From the NCBI GenBank assembly GCA_022225965.2, contig JAKJXP020000131.1:1-64000 (forward strand): a DNA stretch of 64,000 nucleotides, read 5' to 3'. The first letter of the stretch is position 1. Every line of letters starts with the position of its first letter. A program made the position numbers and the translations under genes. Below, piece by piece: positions 1-11,471 of the stretch. The notes beneath the pieces are model-generated. The model did not search any database and was not told the DNA's origin. It was given only the letters and a program-made list of their open reading frames with translations. The stretch comes from Diatrype stigma (Eukaryota; Ascomycota; Sordariomycetes; Xylariales; Diatrypaceae).

Positions 1-110
1 ACTGCAATTTGGTTGCAGTTGCGCAACTTCAATCCACCAAATCCAGGGTGCTGGTTGCAGTTACTGCAATCCATCCACCAGAGGGCTTGGTTGCAGTGGA
101 TTGCGTTGCT
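1..110. repeat. Short degenerate direct repeats at the left edge
   Basis: The decamer GGTTGCAGTT occurs at 11-20 and 53-62, with a near copy at 89-98. ACTGCAAT occurs at 1-8 and 63-70. AATCCACCA-like boxes follow the first two copies, and GTGGATTGC near 96-105 is roughly their reverse complement. This looks like the end of a dispersed repeat or a degenerate tandem repeat cut by the window edge. No transposase is visible beside it. Confidence 0.4.
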
Positions 111-815
111 TGACACCTTGGCAATAGGTGGTGGCATATGATAATACAACCCTTCAGTCTGGGACCAGTGAGATGCATTTCCATTGCGTTGATATAATAA
201 TGTGGTCATGCTCGCATTACCAGCACAATTATTCGTGGGCATGCAAGGGATTTGTGCCCAGACTTGCATTAGAGAGAGTTCCCTTCATCTTGGCAGTTGA
301 AGCCGGAGTATGCCGGCCGAATCACATCTGCTCCGACTGGCGGCCACAATGTGGTACCGGTAACTCATTAGGTAGATGTTAATATAGATGGGGGGATTAC
401 TTGTGTAGGTAAGTATTAACTCATACCGTAATCCTCTCAATGGAAGGGCATTTATAAGCAAAGGCCAACCCCCCTGGGTCTGGGCAGCGTATATGGTATG
501 GTTGATGTTACATTAAAGTCCCATGCACGAACCGATGCACGAACAATAAACCCCGCCAGGGTTTGAACATAGGCATACATATGCATGCAGCTGTTGTGTG
601 AGGTTGAGGATCGCCGTTCACCGAGTGGAGAAAAACGGTGGTGGAAGGGAGTAACAGGATGGGTAATGCATAAGGGGGGGGGGGAGCCTGTTCTACCGTC
701 TATAAAAACTAAGCACGAGCCTCAGCGTTTCATCTTCCGCAGAAACCAAGCTGAGCTCGCTCATAGGAGAGATAGCGTATGGAACTAAGAGCGAGATAAC
801 ACCGAGAAAACCATT
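111..815. other. Intergenic, upstream of the P450 gene
   Basis: No convincing gene is visible. A short open frame at 128-382 has no recognisable motif. A G10 run lies near 676-685. The stretch just before 816 should hold the promoter and 5' leader of the P450 gene. I see no clear TATA box. Confidence 0.4.
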
Positions 816-2811
816 ATGTTCGAAGTGTTCATCCCATCCACCAAGAATGCTCTACTGCTCGCGGTGGTCGCGATACCACTATGGTACATAACAACTGCGT
901 TCGCCTCTTGGTACCGCCTCCGCCATATTCCGGGGCCGCTTCTGGGTTCATTTTCCTATGCGTACCTGGCCCGAATGGCAATCAGCGCAAATGAGGAGGA
1001 GATATACCGCGATATCAATAAGAAATACGGTCCCCTCGTGCGCGTCGGCCCGAACGAGCTCCTCACGGATGACCCCGAAGTGCTCCGGAGAACCGGCGCA
1101 GTGCGCGGCAAGTACGGCAAGGACTCCTGGTACATCTCCGCGCGCTTTAATCCCTACCAAGACATCGGTATGTGTGAAGGACACCACTAAACGCTGCTTC
1201 TTTGAACCCCAGAAATTGTTTGGAGTACTATATATGGCTGGTGTGATTACTGACCTCCTCATAGTACGTTTATGACCGTCTCCTGGCGCGTGACTCTAGT
1301 ATCACATGACTAGAATATTGCTTGGGGATGAATCTCATTCGTAGGACGACATGTTAACCAAGTACAGATGTTTACGACGGTAGACGGCGCAGCACACGAT
1401 AGGATGAAGGCACAAACAGCGCCTGCTTACAATGGACGGGACATCGAATCTCTTGAGCCATGCGTCGACGAGCAGCTGAATACGTTTCTGGACCTCATCC
1501 GGTCAAAATACGCTACAAACCTGGATGTGTATGGAAACCCCCCACTTCTTGAGTTTTCCTCAGTAGTGTCGTACCTCACTGTTGATGTGATCACGCGGGC
1601 ACTGTTTGGCAAGGAATTCGGGTACCTCAAGGCCGAGGCGGATACCTATGGGTTCATTGAGGAGCTACGATCTCACTTCCCAACCTTGGCTTACATGCTG
1701 GATGTGCGCTGGCTCAGGGCTGTCGCGTTTTCCAAGACGTTTCTGAAGCTGTTTGGGCCTAAGACAACCGATAAAATGGGAACGGGAAAACTGATGGGGT
1801 ATGTGCTCTATCGGGCGTTGAAAGGACGAGAGGATGGCTGACTCTGATCATCACTAACTCCGAACAGGGTAGCCGCCCAGTTCATGGATGAACGATTCAA
1901 GGGTGATCCAAAAGAAAAGGCAGACATGCTGGTGAGCGAGCCCCTGAATTCTTGTCTATTTTCTGGTGCATTGCACTTACGAGAGGTGGAAAGGGGTCAT
2001 TCATTAGGCACGGGATGAATCAGAAGGAATGTGAAGCAGAAGGCCTCTTTGCGCTCGTCGCAGGCTCGGAGACGACTGCTTCGGTGATCCGTATCACCAT
2101 GCTCTATCTCATGTCAAGCCCACCAACCTACCAGAAGTTCAAAGCTATGATAAAAGAAGCAATCGACGCGGGGTCCGTTTCAAGCCCTATCACTGTCGCT
2201 GAGGCGAGGCGGCTCCCCTTTTTGCAGGTAAGTCACGCAGTATACCACTGAGCGATACAGCAACCCCCTAATGAAAATTTTGGCCAGGCCGTAATCTATG
2301 AGGGCCTCCGCATTCGGGCGCCGGCAACTGGGCTGTATCCGAAGAGCGTCCCCGAGGGTGGAGAAACGATTCTAGGATATTTCGTCCCGGCAGGTACCGC
2401 TATCGGAATGAACGCCCCGGCGATGGTCAAGGCCCCTGCGGTCTTCGGCCGGGACATCGAAGTGTTCAGACCTGAGCGATTTCTCGAAGCAGACGATGAC
2501 AAGAGGTCCCACATGGAACACGAAGTGGAAATGGTCTTTGGGTACGGTCGATACATGTGTGCTGGAAAGCCTCTAGCATTCATGGAGTTGAACAAGGTGC
2601 TCTTCGAGGTAAGGGGACTGCACCAAAAGCTAGAATACAAAGATATATTGCTAACTCTGGTTGGTAGTTGATGCGCCACTTCGACTTCCAGTTAGTGAAT
2701 CCGAGAAACCCATGGACGTCCAAAAGCTACAGGTATGTCCCGGAGGTAGTGTGCAGTGTTACTCTATTTTTATGCCCAACCCTTCCTTCGAAGCACCTCT
2801 TTGAGATATAG
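816..2811 (+). CDS. Cytochrome P450 monooxygenase (pisatin demethylase/benzoate-hydroxylase-like)
   Basis: Haem-thiolate monooxygenase, presumably ER-anchored, that hydroxylates or demethylates a lipophilic substrate with NADPH-P450 reductase. Six exons fit in phase: 816-1167, 1363-1798, 1868-1931, 1994-2227, 2288-2608 and 2668-2811, giving about 516 residues, the normal length. An N-terminal hydrophobic anchor (about residues 8-30) is followed by the proline hinge RHIPGP. The I-helix has GSETT (about 308-312), the K-helix EGLR (about 367-370), then PERF, then the haem loop FGYGRYMCAG with the ligand Cys at about 453. All key residues are present and no stop interrupts the spliced frame, so the gene looks functional. 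Its family resemblance is to fungal pisatin-demethylase-like P450s; the substrate is unknown. Such P450s often serve secondary-metabolite or aromatic-detoxification loci, which fits its neighbours. The second exon's acceptor (1361-1362) was chosen to keep the frame. Confidence 0.85.
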
Positions 2812-3441
2812 ACATATAATCAGGGTACTAATCGGTTCCCAGTACGTAATATTGGTATCTTTCTCTGATCATACCGTCACCGACGGTCTTTCGTACCCCT
2901 TCGATGCCCCTTATGTGTAATCTCAAGCTTGAAGGTGAGAACCTAACATATAGCAGATGTTTTTGTCGAGCAGGACTACTACGTCAAGGCCACGATGTCG
3001 ACTCTCGTATAGTAAACGGGCTAGAAAGTAAAGCTAGTGATTACCGTACGTCCTTACAAGGGCTCTCACTAGGATCTCGCAATGTGTCATGGGCGGTATA
3101 AGAGATGAACACAACTCCATGCAACCACATATCTAGGACAACGGGTCTACGCCTGAAAGAAGAGAAGGAAGGGGGGAACGTGGGGAGATTGTCAAGACAA
3201 GTTCGACATGTCTCTACAACAGCTAAAGTAGTGAACTTTCATCTTGGCTCCGCGACAATAACTAGCGATATACGTATTTGTTGCTTTCCGGTATGCCAGC
3301 ACCATTAAGAAACCAGAGTGAAATTGGTGCGTGACATAGGTAAACACATCTGCGCTTAATCTAAGAACATACTAAGAATCTAGATATCAGATATATGATT
3401 GAACAAAAACGCACTATAAAGCTCGATTGAGCGTAACGGGA
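2812..3441. other. Intergenic between convergent P450 and hydrolase genes
   Basis: This contains the 3' ends of two convergent genes. Only short frames without motifs are seen and nothing else is supported. Confidence 0.4.
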
Positions 3442-4727
3442 TTACTGCTTCCACGCTCTATCGAACAGCCATTCACCCAAAAGCTTCTGGTAAGCCGTCG
3501 CCTTCACCCCGGCATCCCTGAACGCCTCTTCCGAGCCATGCAATCGCGGGGGAGCCACGTCGAAGCCGTGGATCTGATCCGGGACGAGCAGCCACCGCAC
3601 GCTCCTCTCCCCGTCCGCATCGACGTGCTCGAAGGAGAAGCGCTCGTCGTCGAGGATGAGGCGGGTCCCCTCCGCCGCCGGCTTTTCCTGGCCGACCTTG
3701 TCGGCGAGCGTCGGCACGGGCCGGGCCCCGCCGGTGAGCTTGCTCGCCAGCCGCCAGGCCTCGTGGGCCAGCATGTCCAGCTCGGCCCCGAGCACGAACA
3801 CGTGCGGCGGGAGGGCCGAGCGCGCCGCCAGGTACGGCGACAGCAGCGGGTCGCGCAGGTCCTGGCCCACGGGGAGGTAGCTCCAGTCGAAAAAGGGGGC
3901 CATTTTGCGGAGGTAGTCGTCCGCGTTGCCGTTGGTGCTGGTGGTGGCCGCCGTGGCGCTGCTGCTGCCCGGCCCGAGCATGAGAGGCTTGTAGTGGCGC
4001 GCCGCCAGCTTCGCCTCCGGCGGTACCGTATAGTCTACCACGGGGTACAGGGAGACGGCGGCGCGGAGCCGCACGTGCTCGCGGACCGACGGCAGCTGGC
4101 TCGCGGCGAGGGCGAGGTTGCCGCCCGCGGAGAAGCCGCCGATTGCCACGCGGTCCCTGTCGATGGGCAGGCTCGCGTCGGCGATGGCGGCCAGGAGGAG
4201 CGCCTCGATGTCGTGCAGGCCCGTCGGGAAGGGGTACCAGGGGGCCTTGCGGTAGTTCAGCCCGATCACGAGGATGTCGTGCATCCGTGTGAGGCTGGAG
4301 TTCCACTTGTCGTTGTCGTGGGGCGACCCGATGGTGAAGCCCCCGCCGTGGATTGTGAACAGCGTTGGGAGCTTCTGCGCCGAGGAGGCGTCGTAAGACT
4401 CGGGGATAAACACCCTGAGCACAGTAGCAATCACAGACAGTGTTTGGTATTAGCAAGGCTTGATACTAGCTGAGTCGCCGTGACCTGGTGGCCGCTTGCA
4501 ACCGCCCAAGGATGAACACACCTTATAGGCAAGGACGGACGACATTCATAAGTCTTTTTGAGGGTTGGCCGATCAGGCAAACTGCTAGAAGTCCATTCTG
4601 TATACCACACTAGGGGCGCGGTAAGACCTTTTAGAGCATATATAACCGCCCCTCGCGACAGACGTTGCAGCAAGGGGAGCTGGGGCTGCCGGAGCACGGC
4701 AGGCTCAGGAGGAGTATCTGCGCTCAT
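3442..4727 (-). CDS. Alpha/beta hydrolase, HSL (fold-3) family esterase
   Basis: Serine esterase/lipase-like enzyme, probably cytosolic, cleaving an ester or lactone of a small molecule. There are two exons, 4727-4522 and 4414-3442, joined by a 106-bp GT..AG intron that splits an Arg codon, giving 392 residues. The oxyanion motif HGGG lies at about 91-94, the nucleophile elbow GFSAGG has Ser at about 164, the acid is Asp at about 282 (AELDML), and the His is at about 351 in QIHGFD. The triad is complete. A hydrophobic stretch near residues 27-43 could be a membrane-associating helix. GC content in the main exon is high, as in the dioxygenase and MFS genes nearby. It converges with the P450 gene. 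Substrate unknown; esterases of this family are common in fungal secondary-metabolite clusters. A long open frame on the opposite strand (3427-4473) is a codon shadow. Confidence 0.85.
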
Positions 4728-6177
4728 ATCCGAACAAGTGGTGAGGTTTTCGCAACGGTGCCCTTCAGTCCGTTGAATGATAATTTGGCGGTGGTCAAGA
4801 TGACAGCGTCCTCCGCGCGGCCGCTCCGGGGTTTATACCTCAATGTGGAGTATGTCGCCGAAGTTGCGCTTGATGAGACGGTAATAAGACGGTAGGCAGA
4901 CAAGTGGATTGCGTATATCAAGGTCCATATCACACCCCTACCGAATGATAGCAATCGTTATATACTTACCATAGTTGATATTCATGGCTGCGCACATGTA
5001 GTTAGCTCGATTCAAGGCCGGTTCAAGGATTGATAGATTCACGATGAGATCATCCATTGGTTCGGACGGCGCTTTGCTACGGCGCTTTACATGCAAGAGT
5101 TCGGGATTGTTTAGGTGCTTATGTGCTTGAGTGCTTGCATGTTCGGCGGCCCGGCCTCCACTATAAATACTTAGGGGCGGTTTAGTTACTTATATAAGTA
5201 TGTAGGTACATGTATGTTACGACTTACATGTATGTAGGTACTAGTACCCCGCAAAGACGCTTTCCCCTGGGCTTACCTCAAAAGCAGAAGCTCAGGCTAT
5301 CGTAACTCTTCCCATATGGCGACAGCTTCTTCTTGACAACTCCTTCCTTCATATCTCGTAGGTTCAGTGGGTACCTATGATATCGATCCAATCTTCACTA
5401 ATCAAACGCTCTCCTTAGAGGTATTGACTTTATCTTCGATGCTTAGCTTTACCGCTTTGACGAGATCGAAGATGCTATAATGGTCTCGTCCGTAAGCTCA
5501 ACCTTGCATCCGAAATAAACGGGCCAAGTAATATCAGGCGCCGTGTACTAAGATCCGCATGAAGTCTAAATGCTTGCGGGTACAGGACACGGAAATCATA
5601 CCATCTGTCCTCCTCAGGAGAGATTAAGCCGCCGAATCCTCGAAAATCAGAACCAGGGCCGCGATTGTCGTACTTGATCAAGAGGGATCCGTTGGTGGCG
5701 AGTGCTTGTCCAAAATAGCGATGATGTCTTGCTCGACGAAGTTGAACCGCCCCATCTTGGCAATCCTCCTCGGGGGCTTTACTTACAGATGTGGCCTCTT
5801 TGGCAGTGCAGAATAGCACGACGCGGGTCATGAGAAGTGAAACGGTTGGAGCCACGCCGAGGAAGGAGTCGAGACGAGGTGCCAATTTTATCAAAGAGTA
5901 ATATGGATGGCCTGTACCCGTCATTTACTAGGCGATGTATGCATATGCTTGCGTCCACACTCACACCGACTATATCAAGGTACGAGGATCGAACCCAACT
6001 GTCTTCACTCAACACTAATGCCAATGCTTTCCATTGTCAAGTTGGAAGTAGGGATATTGAAGGCGAAAAGCTGCGAAAACATGGCACTCGTATAAATAGA
6101 AGCTTGAATCACCGATGGATGCCAACAAAGATGTATTCGCTTCATTGGTGTGCCTGAGGAAGAGGGTAGCGTATATT
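4728..6177. other. Intergenic, 1.45 kb, low-complexity promoter-like DNA and an unassigned open frame
   Basis: About 5190-5250 has repeated TACATGTATGTA/TAGGTAC words. On the minus strand, 5924-5475 stays open for 149 codons but shows no motif I recognise and no good upstream exon. It could be a gene fragment. Otherwise I see nothing. Confidence 0.3.
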
Positions 6178-7027
6178 TCATGTCTTTCTAGTGATATCCA
6201 AAACCCAGTCAACCACTTTCTGTGGTAGGCTGGCCATCGGGCAATGTCCAGCCTTGATACTCGTGACGTCGACCTTGTTTCCCGACTCTTTCTCAATCAT
6301 CTCGATTACATCTCTCTGTACTGTAGCCGGGATGACCAAGTCGTCTTCACATAGAAGGAAAGACACTGGGAAGTATTTGTAGCTAGGGTATGTTGAAGGG
6401 TTGGTGAAACTGACGGGTGAGTGCCTCACGAACCTTTTGACCCAATCGAGACCTTCTTCGGGAGGAAGATCCGAGAACGAATGTGATGCAGATCGAGGTT
6501 CGTTGGCGTGGTACAGTCAACCATTCTCCTGAAATCTTGCGTGAGCAATAATTGAAAGGATACAACCTGTGGTTGGCGGCAGGACAACTCACGTTTAGCA
6601 GCACCTCGTCCCGTTGCTCGACTGGTACGCCCTCAAGGAGCGTTATCGGTGAAAGCCCAACAGCCGGTACCAAGCAAGACACATAAGCCAAGCGCACAAG
6701 CCCACCCTTTTCCCCCTGTTTCTGCCTCTCTCCCTTTACCAGCCCCTTGACACACTCGGACAACGGATGCCCTCCATACGAGTGCGCAATGGCCACTATC
6801 TCTTTCCCATCATCCGCAAGCTTTTCGATCTCGTTGGCAATGAAGGCAGCATCATCGTACATTGATGGCAGCGAGCCCTCCCTACCAAGTCCCGAGTCAA
6901 GGCCAACACTCGGCGGATGCAGAGCTTTGGTCTCGTAGCCATGAGCTGCCACCGCGCTCACAATCCCCTCGTAGAGGACTGGGAGCGCAAAGGAACCAGG
7001 AACCAGGAGAATCGAAGGTTTGTCCAT
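6178..7027 (-). pseudogene. Alpha/beta hydrolase (salicylate-esterase-like), interrupted by an in-frame TGA
   Basis: Exon 1 is 7027-6593 and exon 2 is 6528-6178, with a 64-bp phase-0 GT..AG intron. This would give 261 residues, usual for this fungal hydrolase family. Exon 1 starts MDKPSILLVPGSF and carries the nucleophile motif AHSYGG. Exon 2 carries the acid (LLCEDD) and the His (KAGHCP), and ends DITRKT. The fourth codon of exon 2 is TGA (6519-6517) in the context E-N-G-stop-L-Y-H. Family members typically have Trp after ENG, so a TGG to TGA change is the simplest reading. Everything past the stop remains in frame and family-like, so the lesion is recent, or is a sequence error. No alternative acceptor between the stop and the conserved block rescues the frame. 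If real, the product lacks its Asp and His and is dead. Confidence 0.7.
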
Positions 7028-7518
7028 TTTTGGAGGTGAGCGGTTGTAAGATGAAGGGTGGAATGCACCCTGGGGGATGAGAATGGAACATCTTATCCGC
7101 GTTCGATGTAGTATTTGGTAGATGCCAACTTGGCAATACTATATTTCCAACACTCCCCGCAAATGGCTGCATTGAAAAGCGAGTATCACGAAGCGAATGT
7201 AACAAAGCCAAGATAAGGCCAGGCTATTGCTCAAAATATTCAACGCCGTTTGACTACAATGTGTTGGATCTATAACTATACCTATAATCGGAATGTCGTA
7301 TACTATAATGCACATAAGCATTCACGACCCTTTCACATGTATGGCATGAAGTGTAGTCTCAGCGCTGCGCGCAGCTTACCTGACATGCATGATCTTCTGT
7401 TGTCCAAAATTCGACATAACCCTTCGATGGCAGTACCAGCCGCACAAGCATGCATGAGGCCCAGATTACCCCAGTCTCCAAGCCCATTACTCTTGCACAG
7501 GGTTTCCCCCGACCTTCA
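7028..7518. other. Intergenic between tandem minus-strand genes
   Basis: This is the promoter region of the broken hydrolase and the 3' flank of the dioxygenase. It is AT-rich around 7230-7300. No gene or RNA is seen. Confidence 0.4.
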
Positions 7519-8732
7519 TCATAAAGCGCCAGGCTGCTCGTAGATCTCCGGGAAGGCCGGCTCGGGAATCGTCCCGTACGGAAGCAGCCTGACCATGTGG
7601 CGCCTCTCGCCGTCCCGGAAGTCCGGCACCGCGCTGTGCGCCGCGCTCCTCTGGTCCCACACGACGACCGACCCCTTCTCCCACCGGACGCGGCAGCCGA
7701 AGTCGAGGCTGCGGATGTGCTCGTGCAGGAACCTCAGCAGGGCCTCGGACTCCTCCGGGAGCAGGCCCTCGACCCGGCGCGCGATGGTCGGGTTCACGAA
7801 CAGCGAGGGCCGGCCGCTGACCGGGTGCCGGATCACCAGCGGGTGCGTCGTCTTGACCGCCTCCTTCAGCGCGCGCTCCTGCCCGACCCGGGCGATCTCC
7901 CCGACGGAGGCCGAGGTGTGGAACAGGGACAGGGGCGCGAGCAGACGCTGGAAGGTGGGGGAGAGGGCCTCGTACGCCGCCGTCAGGGACGTGAAGGCGG
8001 TGTCGCCACCGCCGGACTCGGGCATCTCCAGAACCCAGAAGAACGTGGTGGATGGTACGTTCGGTGTGAATGTCTGGTCTACGTGCCACAGATCGTAAGC
8101 TGTATGCGGACCTAAGAGGGTCCTCAGGTTGCCTCTTTTATTCTGAGGATTAGTTTGATGGAATGAGAAGCGAGGAACTGCGGTATCTTACGCGGTCTCA
8201 TCGGCATATACTACGTGGAATTCTGGGCCCGTTCCTTCAGGATATCCCATCGTTGGGTGCTGGTGAAAAGAGTAGCGTTAGCTAATATTTGAACGTGCTT
8301 TATCCATCGTGGTGCCTTGCCTTATGGAGAGGGCCGTAATGCTTGGCCAACTCCAGTTGTTTGTCGAACCCAATGTCAGCGAAGTCCTGGTCTCTCTGTA
8401 CTTAACATGTTAGCTGAATTCGTGGACTCCTTGATGATGGAACTCACGAAGACAAGGACCCCTCTTTCTGCGGCGAGTAAAGCAACTTCATCCAGTCCCT
8501 CCTTGGAAAGTGTGCTTAACTGTATGCCCCTGATTTCTGTCCCAATCCTAGGTGTGATGTTGGTTGCTTCTACTCCAGTTCCAAGAAGGTGGGGCTTAGA
8601 TGGATTTGCCCGGGTACCGGGCTCGTCCCCATCAAAGGGGGGCACGTCTATAGTCGGAGTAAAGCCATCTGGTCTAGTCGGGAGGTATGCCGGATACAAC
8701 GGCGTGGAACTATGTTTGGTTCCTGTCGACAT
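7519..8732 (-). CDS. TauD/TfdA-family 2-oxoglutarate-dependent dioxygenase
   Basis: Fe(II)/2-oxoglutarate oxygenase related to fungal sulfonate/taurine dioxygenases, which hydroxylate a carbon next to a sulfonate or similar group. Proposed exons are 8732-8448, 8395-8321, 8259-8192 and about 8134 to 7519, giving about 343-347 residues. Iron ligands: WHVDQTF gives the HxD pair. The distal His and the 2-oxoglutarate-binding Arg sit in the C-terminal RRHMVRLLP. The conserved early block RDQDFADIGF forms exon 2. The intron after exon 2 appears to be GC-AG (AAG|GCAAGG at 8320). The acceptor of the last intron is ambiguous: 8135 or 8123 keep the frame, while the best-looking CAG at 8143-8142 does not. 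The start was set at MSTGTKHSS; the open frame runs further upstream but looks non-coding. It is divergent from the MFS carrier gene, a common pairing of oxygenase with its substrate importer. Confidence 0.8.
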
Positions 8733-9786
8733 AGTTAGAATGATATTCGGTGATGATCTATGCGTACATAGTAATTCGGTATTCCACTGGCGTAAGAATC
8801 GACAACCTTTCAGGCAGCATGGCCATTCCACGGCAGGCGACGCGCAAGTATTATATCCACCCTTCACCTCTTCAAATCAGGAATCAATAACAGCCCTCAA
8901 ACGTGCGACTGTACGATATCGGAGCGTCTTCGTCCCGGCCCGGCCTCGAACAACCCGTAGGGGTGCGTGTTATCTGCATAGTATACCCCACATTCAATGA
9001 CACCATCAACACTGGGAAAGATGACATGGAGAACTATTCCCAAATCAAGAAACTGCCCTTGTTCGTTCCGCTTCGAAAATAATTCGAGGAACTGTTGTGG
9101 TAGAATGCGAACACTCTCAATTGGGGGTTGGAAACAATTTGGCGTCTTGAACATGATCAGTCGGGAGTAAGGGCTATGGCTCCTATGTTACTGCCATGTC
9201 GAAAGGACTCGGGTTTCGGCCGCAAATCGAGCATTACAGTTACCTCGCATGTCTTTCAGCTCTAGATGGAGACAATATGAGATGAGCGTATGGAGTCAAG
9301 AAAGATGGATTCGCGTAGGATCACAGCTAGCTGTCGTCGGGAAACTGCCCGCTATCCTTGGCGAACCATTTGAGCAAATCTAGATCGAGAAAGCTGGTGC
9401 TCGCATGGGACATTTCCGGGTTTGAGGGGTCCAAGCCGCCAAGCTGAGTGTTACGACATCTCCGCTAGGTCTTGTGTCATGCTAAATAAGCCCTGGCATT
9501 CAGTCGCATTTCATTTACGATGAATCTGATAGGGTTAGAGGGCACAACATCGTAGTACGAGATTGTAACATGCGGCAGAGATCTTGAACACGCTGCTAGC
9601 CATATGCGATGCCTGGAATATCTATAATTAACCGAACGCAGATTTGCATGGCTCTCTTCAGGTTGACATAAGAAAAGTCCAACTCCTTTGACGTGGGCGA
9701 ACCGATTGGGGATATCGTATGTCTGGCTACCACAATCTGCCTCGGACATAGCTCTAAGGACCATCACAGCCCTAGTCATCTTAAGA
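8733..9786. promoter_or_regulatory. Divergent intergenic region between dioxygenase and MFS carrier
   Basis: 1.05 kb separates two start codons pointing away from each other, so shared regulation is plausible. A minus-strand open frame (9154-8897, 85 codons) has no family I recognise. No specific operator was identified. Confidence 0.4.
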
Positions 9787-11471
9787 ATGTCCGTCACGGT
9801 GGATGTAATAGGTTCTTACGAGCCATCTCGACCCAGCCCGTCGTTACCATGGCTCGGTCGAATACACCCGTATTTCAAGGATCCGGAACACGTACTCGTC
9901 CTCAAGCTCGACGTTTTGTTGTTGGTGTGGGCTTTCATCGCCGGCTTGCTCAAGGACATGGATCAGTCGGGCACCACCCAAGCGTACGTTTCCGGCATGA
10001 AAGAGTCCCTATCTCTCTACGGCAATGAGCTAGTCGAATTCACCACGTACTTCTCGATCGGTTATGCCATCTTCATCGTGCCATCGCAGTTGGTGCAAAC
10101 TCGAATACGCCCATCTTTGTTTCTGCCAATATGCGAGATCATCTGGGGGGCTGTCACGCTCGCAACATACAAGGCACCGAACGCAAAGACAGGTAAGCAA
10201 ACCACCAGCGGAGGACGGACATCTCCTGATATTCGTCGAAAGACCTCTGGCAGTTACTCTGCCCATCCCCACCCCCCGTGCCTATGATAACCAAAATGCT
10301 GACCTGACCCTCGATTCCGGCATCCGCATCCGCAGTGTATGCGCTCAGATTTCTCCTGGGTGTGTTCGAGTCGACCTCGTGGCCCGGCATCGTGAACCTG
10401 ATCTTCAACTGGTACACGCCGCGGGAGCTCGCGAAGCGGCTCGCCATCTTCGGCGTCAGCGGCGTGGCGGGGAGCATGTTCCTGGGCGTGCTGCAGGCGG
10501 CCCTGTACCAGAACCTGGGCGGGGCGCGCGGCCTCGAGGGCTGGCAGTGGCTGTTCATCGTCTCGGGCCTCATCACCATGGCCTGGGGCTTCCTCGGCTT
10601 CCTCGTCATCCCGGACGCGCCGGCCATCACGCGCGCGGCCTACCTGTCCGGACCGGAGCGCGCCCTGGCGCACGCGCGGATGGCGCACAGCGGCACGGCC
10701 ACGGCCGAGCTCGTCAGCGCGAGGCTGCTGCTGCGCAAGATGCGGCTCCTGTTCGCGAGCCCCGTCGCGTACCTGTTCCTGGCCGCGTACCTCCAGTTCG
10801 CCTGGTCGCAGCGCGCCAACTCCTACTTCCTGCTGTACCTCAAGGCCGTGACGGACGCGTCGACGGGAGAGCCGCTGTACTCCGTATACACGGTGAACCT
10901 GATCCCGCTTGGCGGGTACGGCCTGTCGATCGTGAGCAATGTCGGCCTGAACGCTCTGAGCGACTGGAAGGGCTGGCGCTGGCAGGTGTCGTGCGGCGCT
11001 GCTGCGATGCAGCTCGTGTCGACCGCGGTGCTGGCGGCGTGGCCAGATTCCCACGCGACCATCATGGCCTTTTACTTCCTGACCTTCACCACGGCGGCGT
11101 GGGGCTACGCGCTGTTGGCATGGCTCGCGGAAATCCTATGTAAGGAGCCCGAAGCGCGGTCTATCATTGTCGGCCTGGCGGTGACTTTGGTCTACGTGGG
11201 GCATGCCACGATTCCTTTGGGCGCATGGCGAGTCAGTGATTCGCCGAGATATCCGATCGGGTTTCCCTTGGCCGCAGCGTTCTGTGTTGGTAGCGTCCTG
11301 GCCATGCTTGGGATCAGATATTATGTCCACAGGCATCCGGAGATCTTGGAGTACGGACTGGAACGGAAAGCAGCAGGCCAGACTGACACTATGGTGGAAA
11401 CAGTAGACAGCAGCCAGTCAGGCGATGAACAGGAGCAGAGAAGCTCCTCCAAAGTAGGCAGTCCATACTAG
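9787..11471 (+). CDS. MFS transporter, Dal5/anion:cation symporter type
   Basis: Plasma-membrane permease of the allantoate/nicotinate/pantothenate (Dal5-Tna1) family that imports organic anions with protons. Two exons, 9787-10192 and 10336-11471, are joined in phase 1, giving 513 residues, normal for the family. The cytosolic N-terminus is followed by alternating hydrophobic segments consistent with 12 TM helices. Family features include DQSGTTQAYVSGMKESL after TM1, FLLGVFES with the exon 2 start, and FNWYTPRELAKR in the TM4-TM5 region. The C-terminus is polar and acidic. The upstream in-frame Met at 9688 was rejected because the sequence before 9787 looks non-coding. Exon 2 is strongly GC-rich. 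The divergent TauD-type gene suggests import of a sulfonate-like or carboxylate substrate, but this is inference. Confidence 0.85.

Noticed and set aside
3427..4473. 348-codon plus-strand open frame
   Set aside because: Antisense shadow of the hydrolase gene; the minus frame has the full HGGG/GFSAGG/His triad, while this frame is Arg/Val-rich without motifs.
5475..5924. 149-codon minus-strand open frame
   Set aside because: No motif, no plausible exon partner and composition like its flanks; mentioned only in the intergenic entry.
10064..11143. 359-codon plus-strand open frame overlapping the MFS gene
   Set aside because: Out-of-frame shadow in GC-rich coding DNA; the MFS frame has the TM pattern and family motifs.
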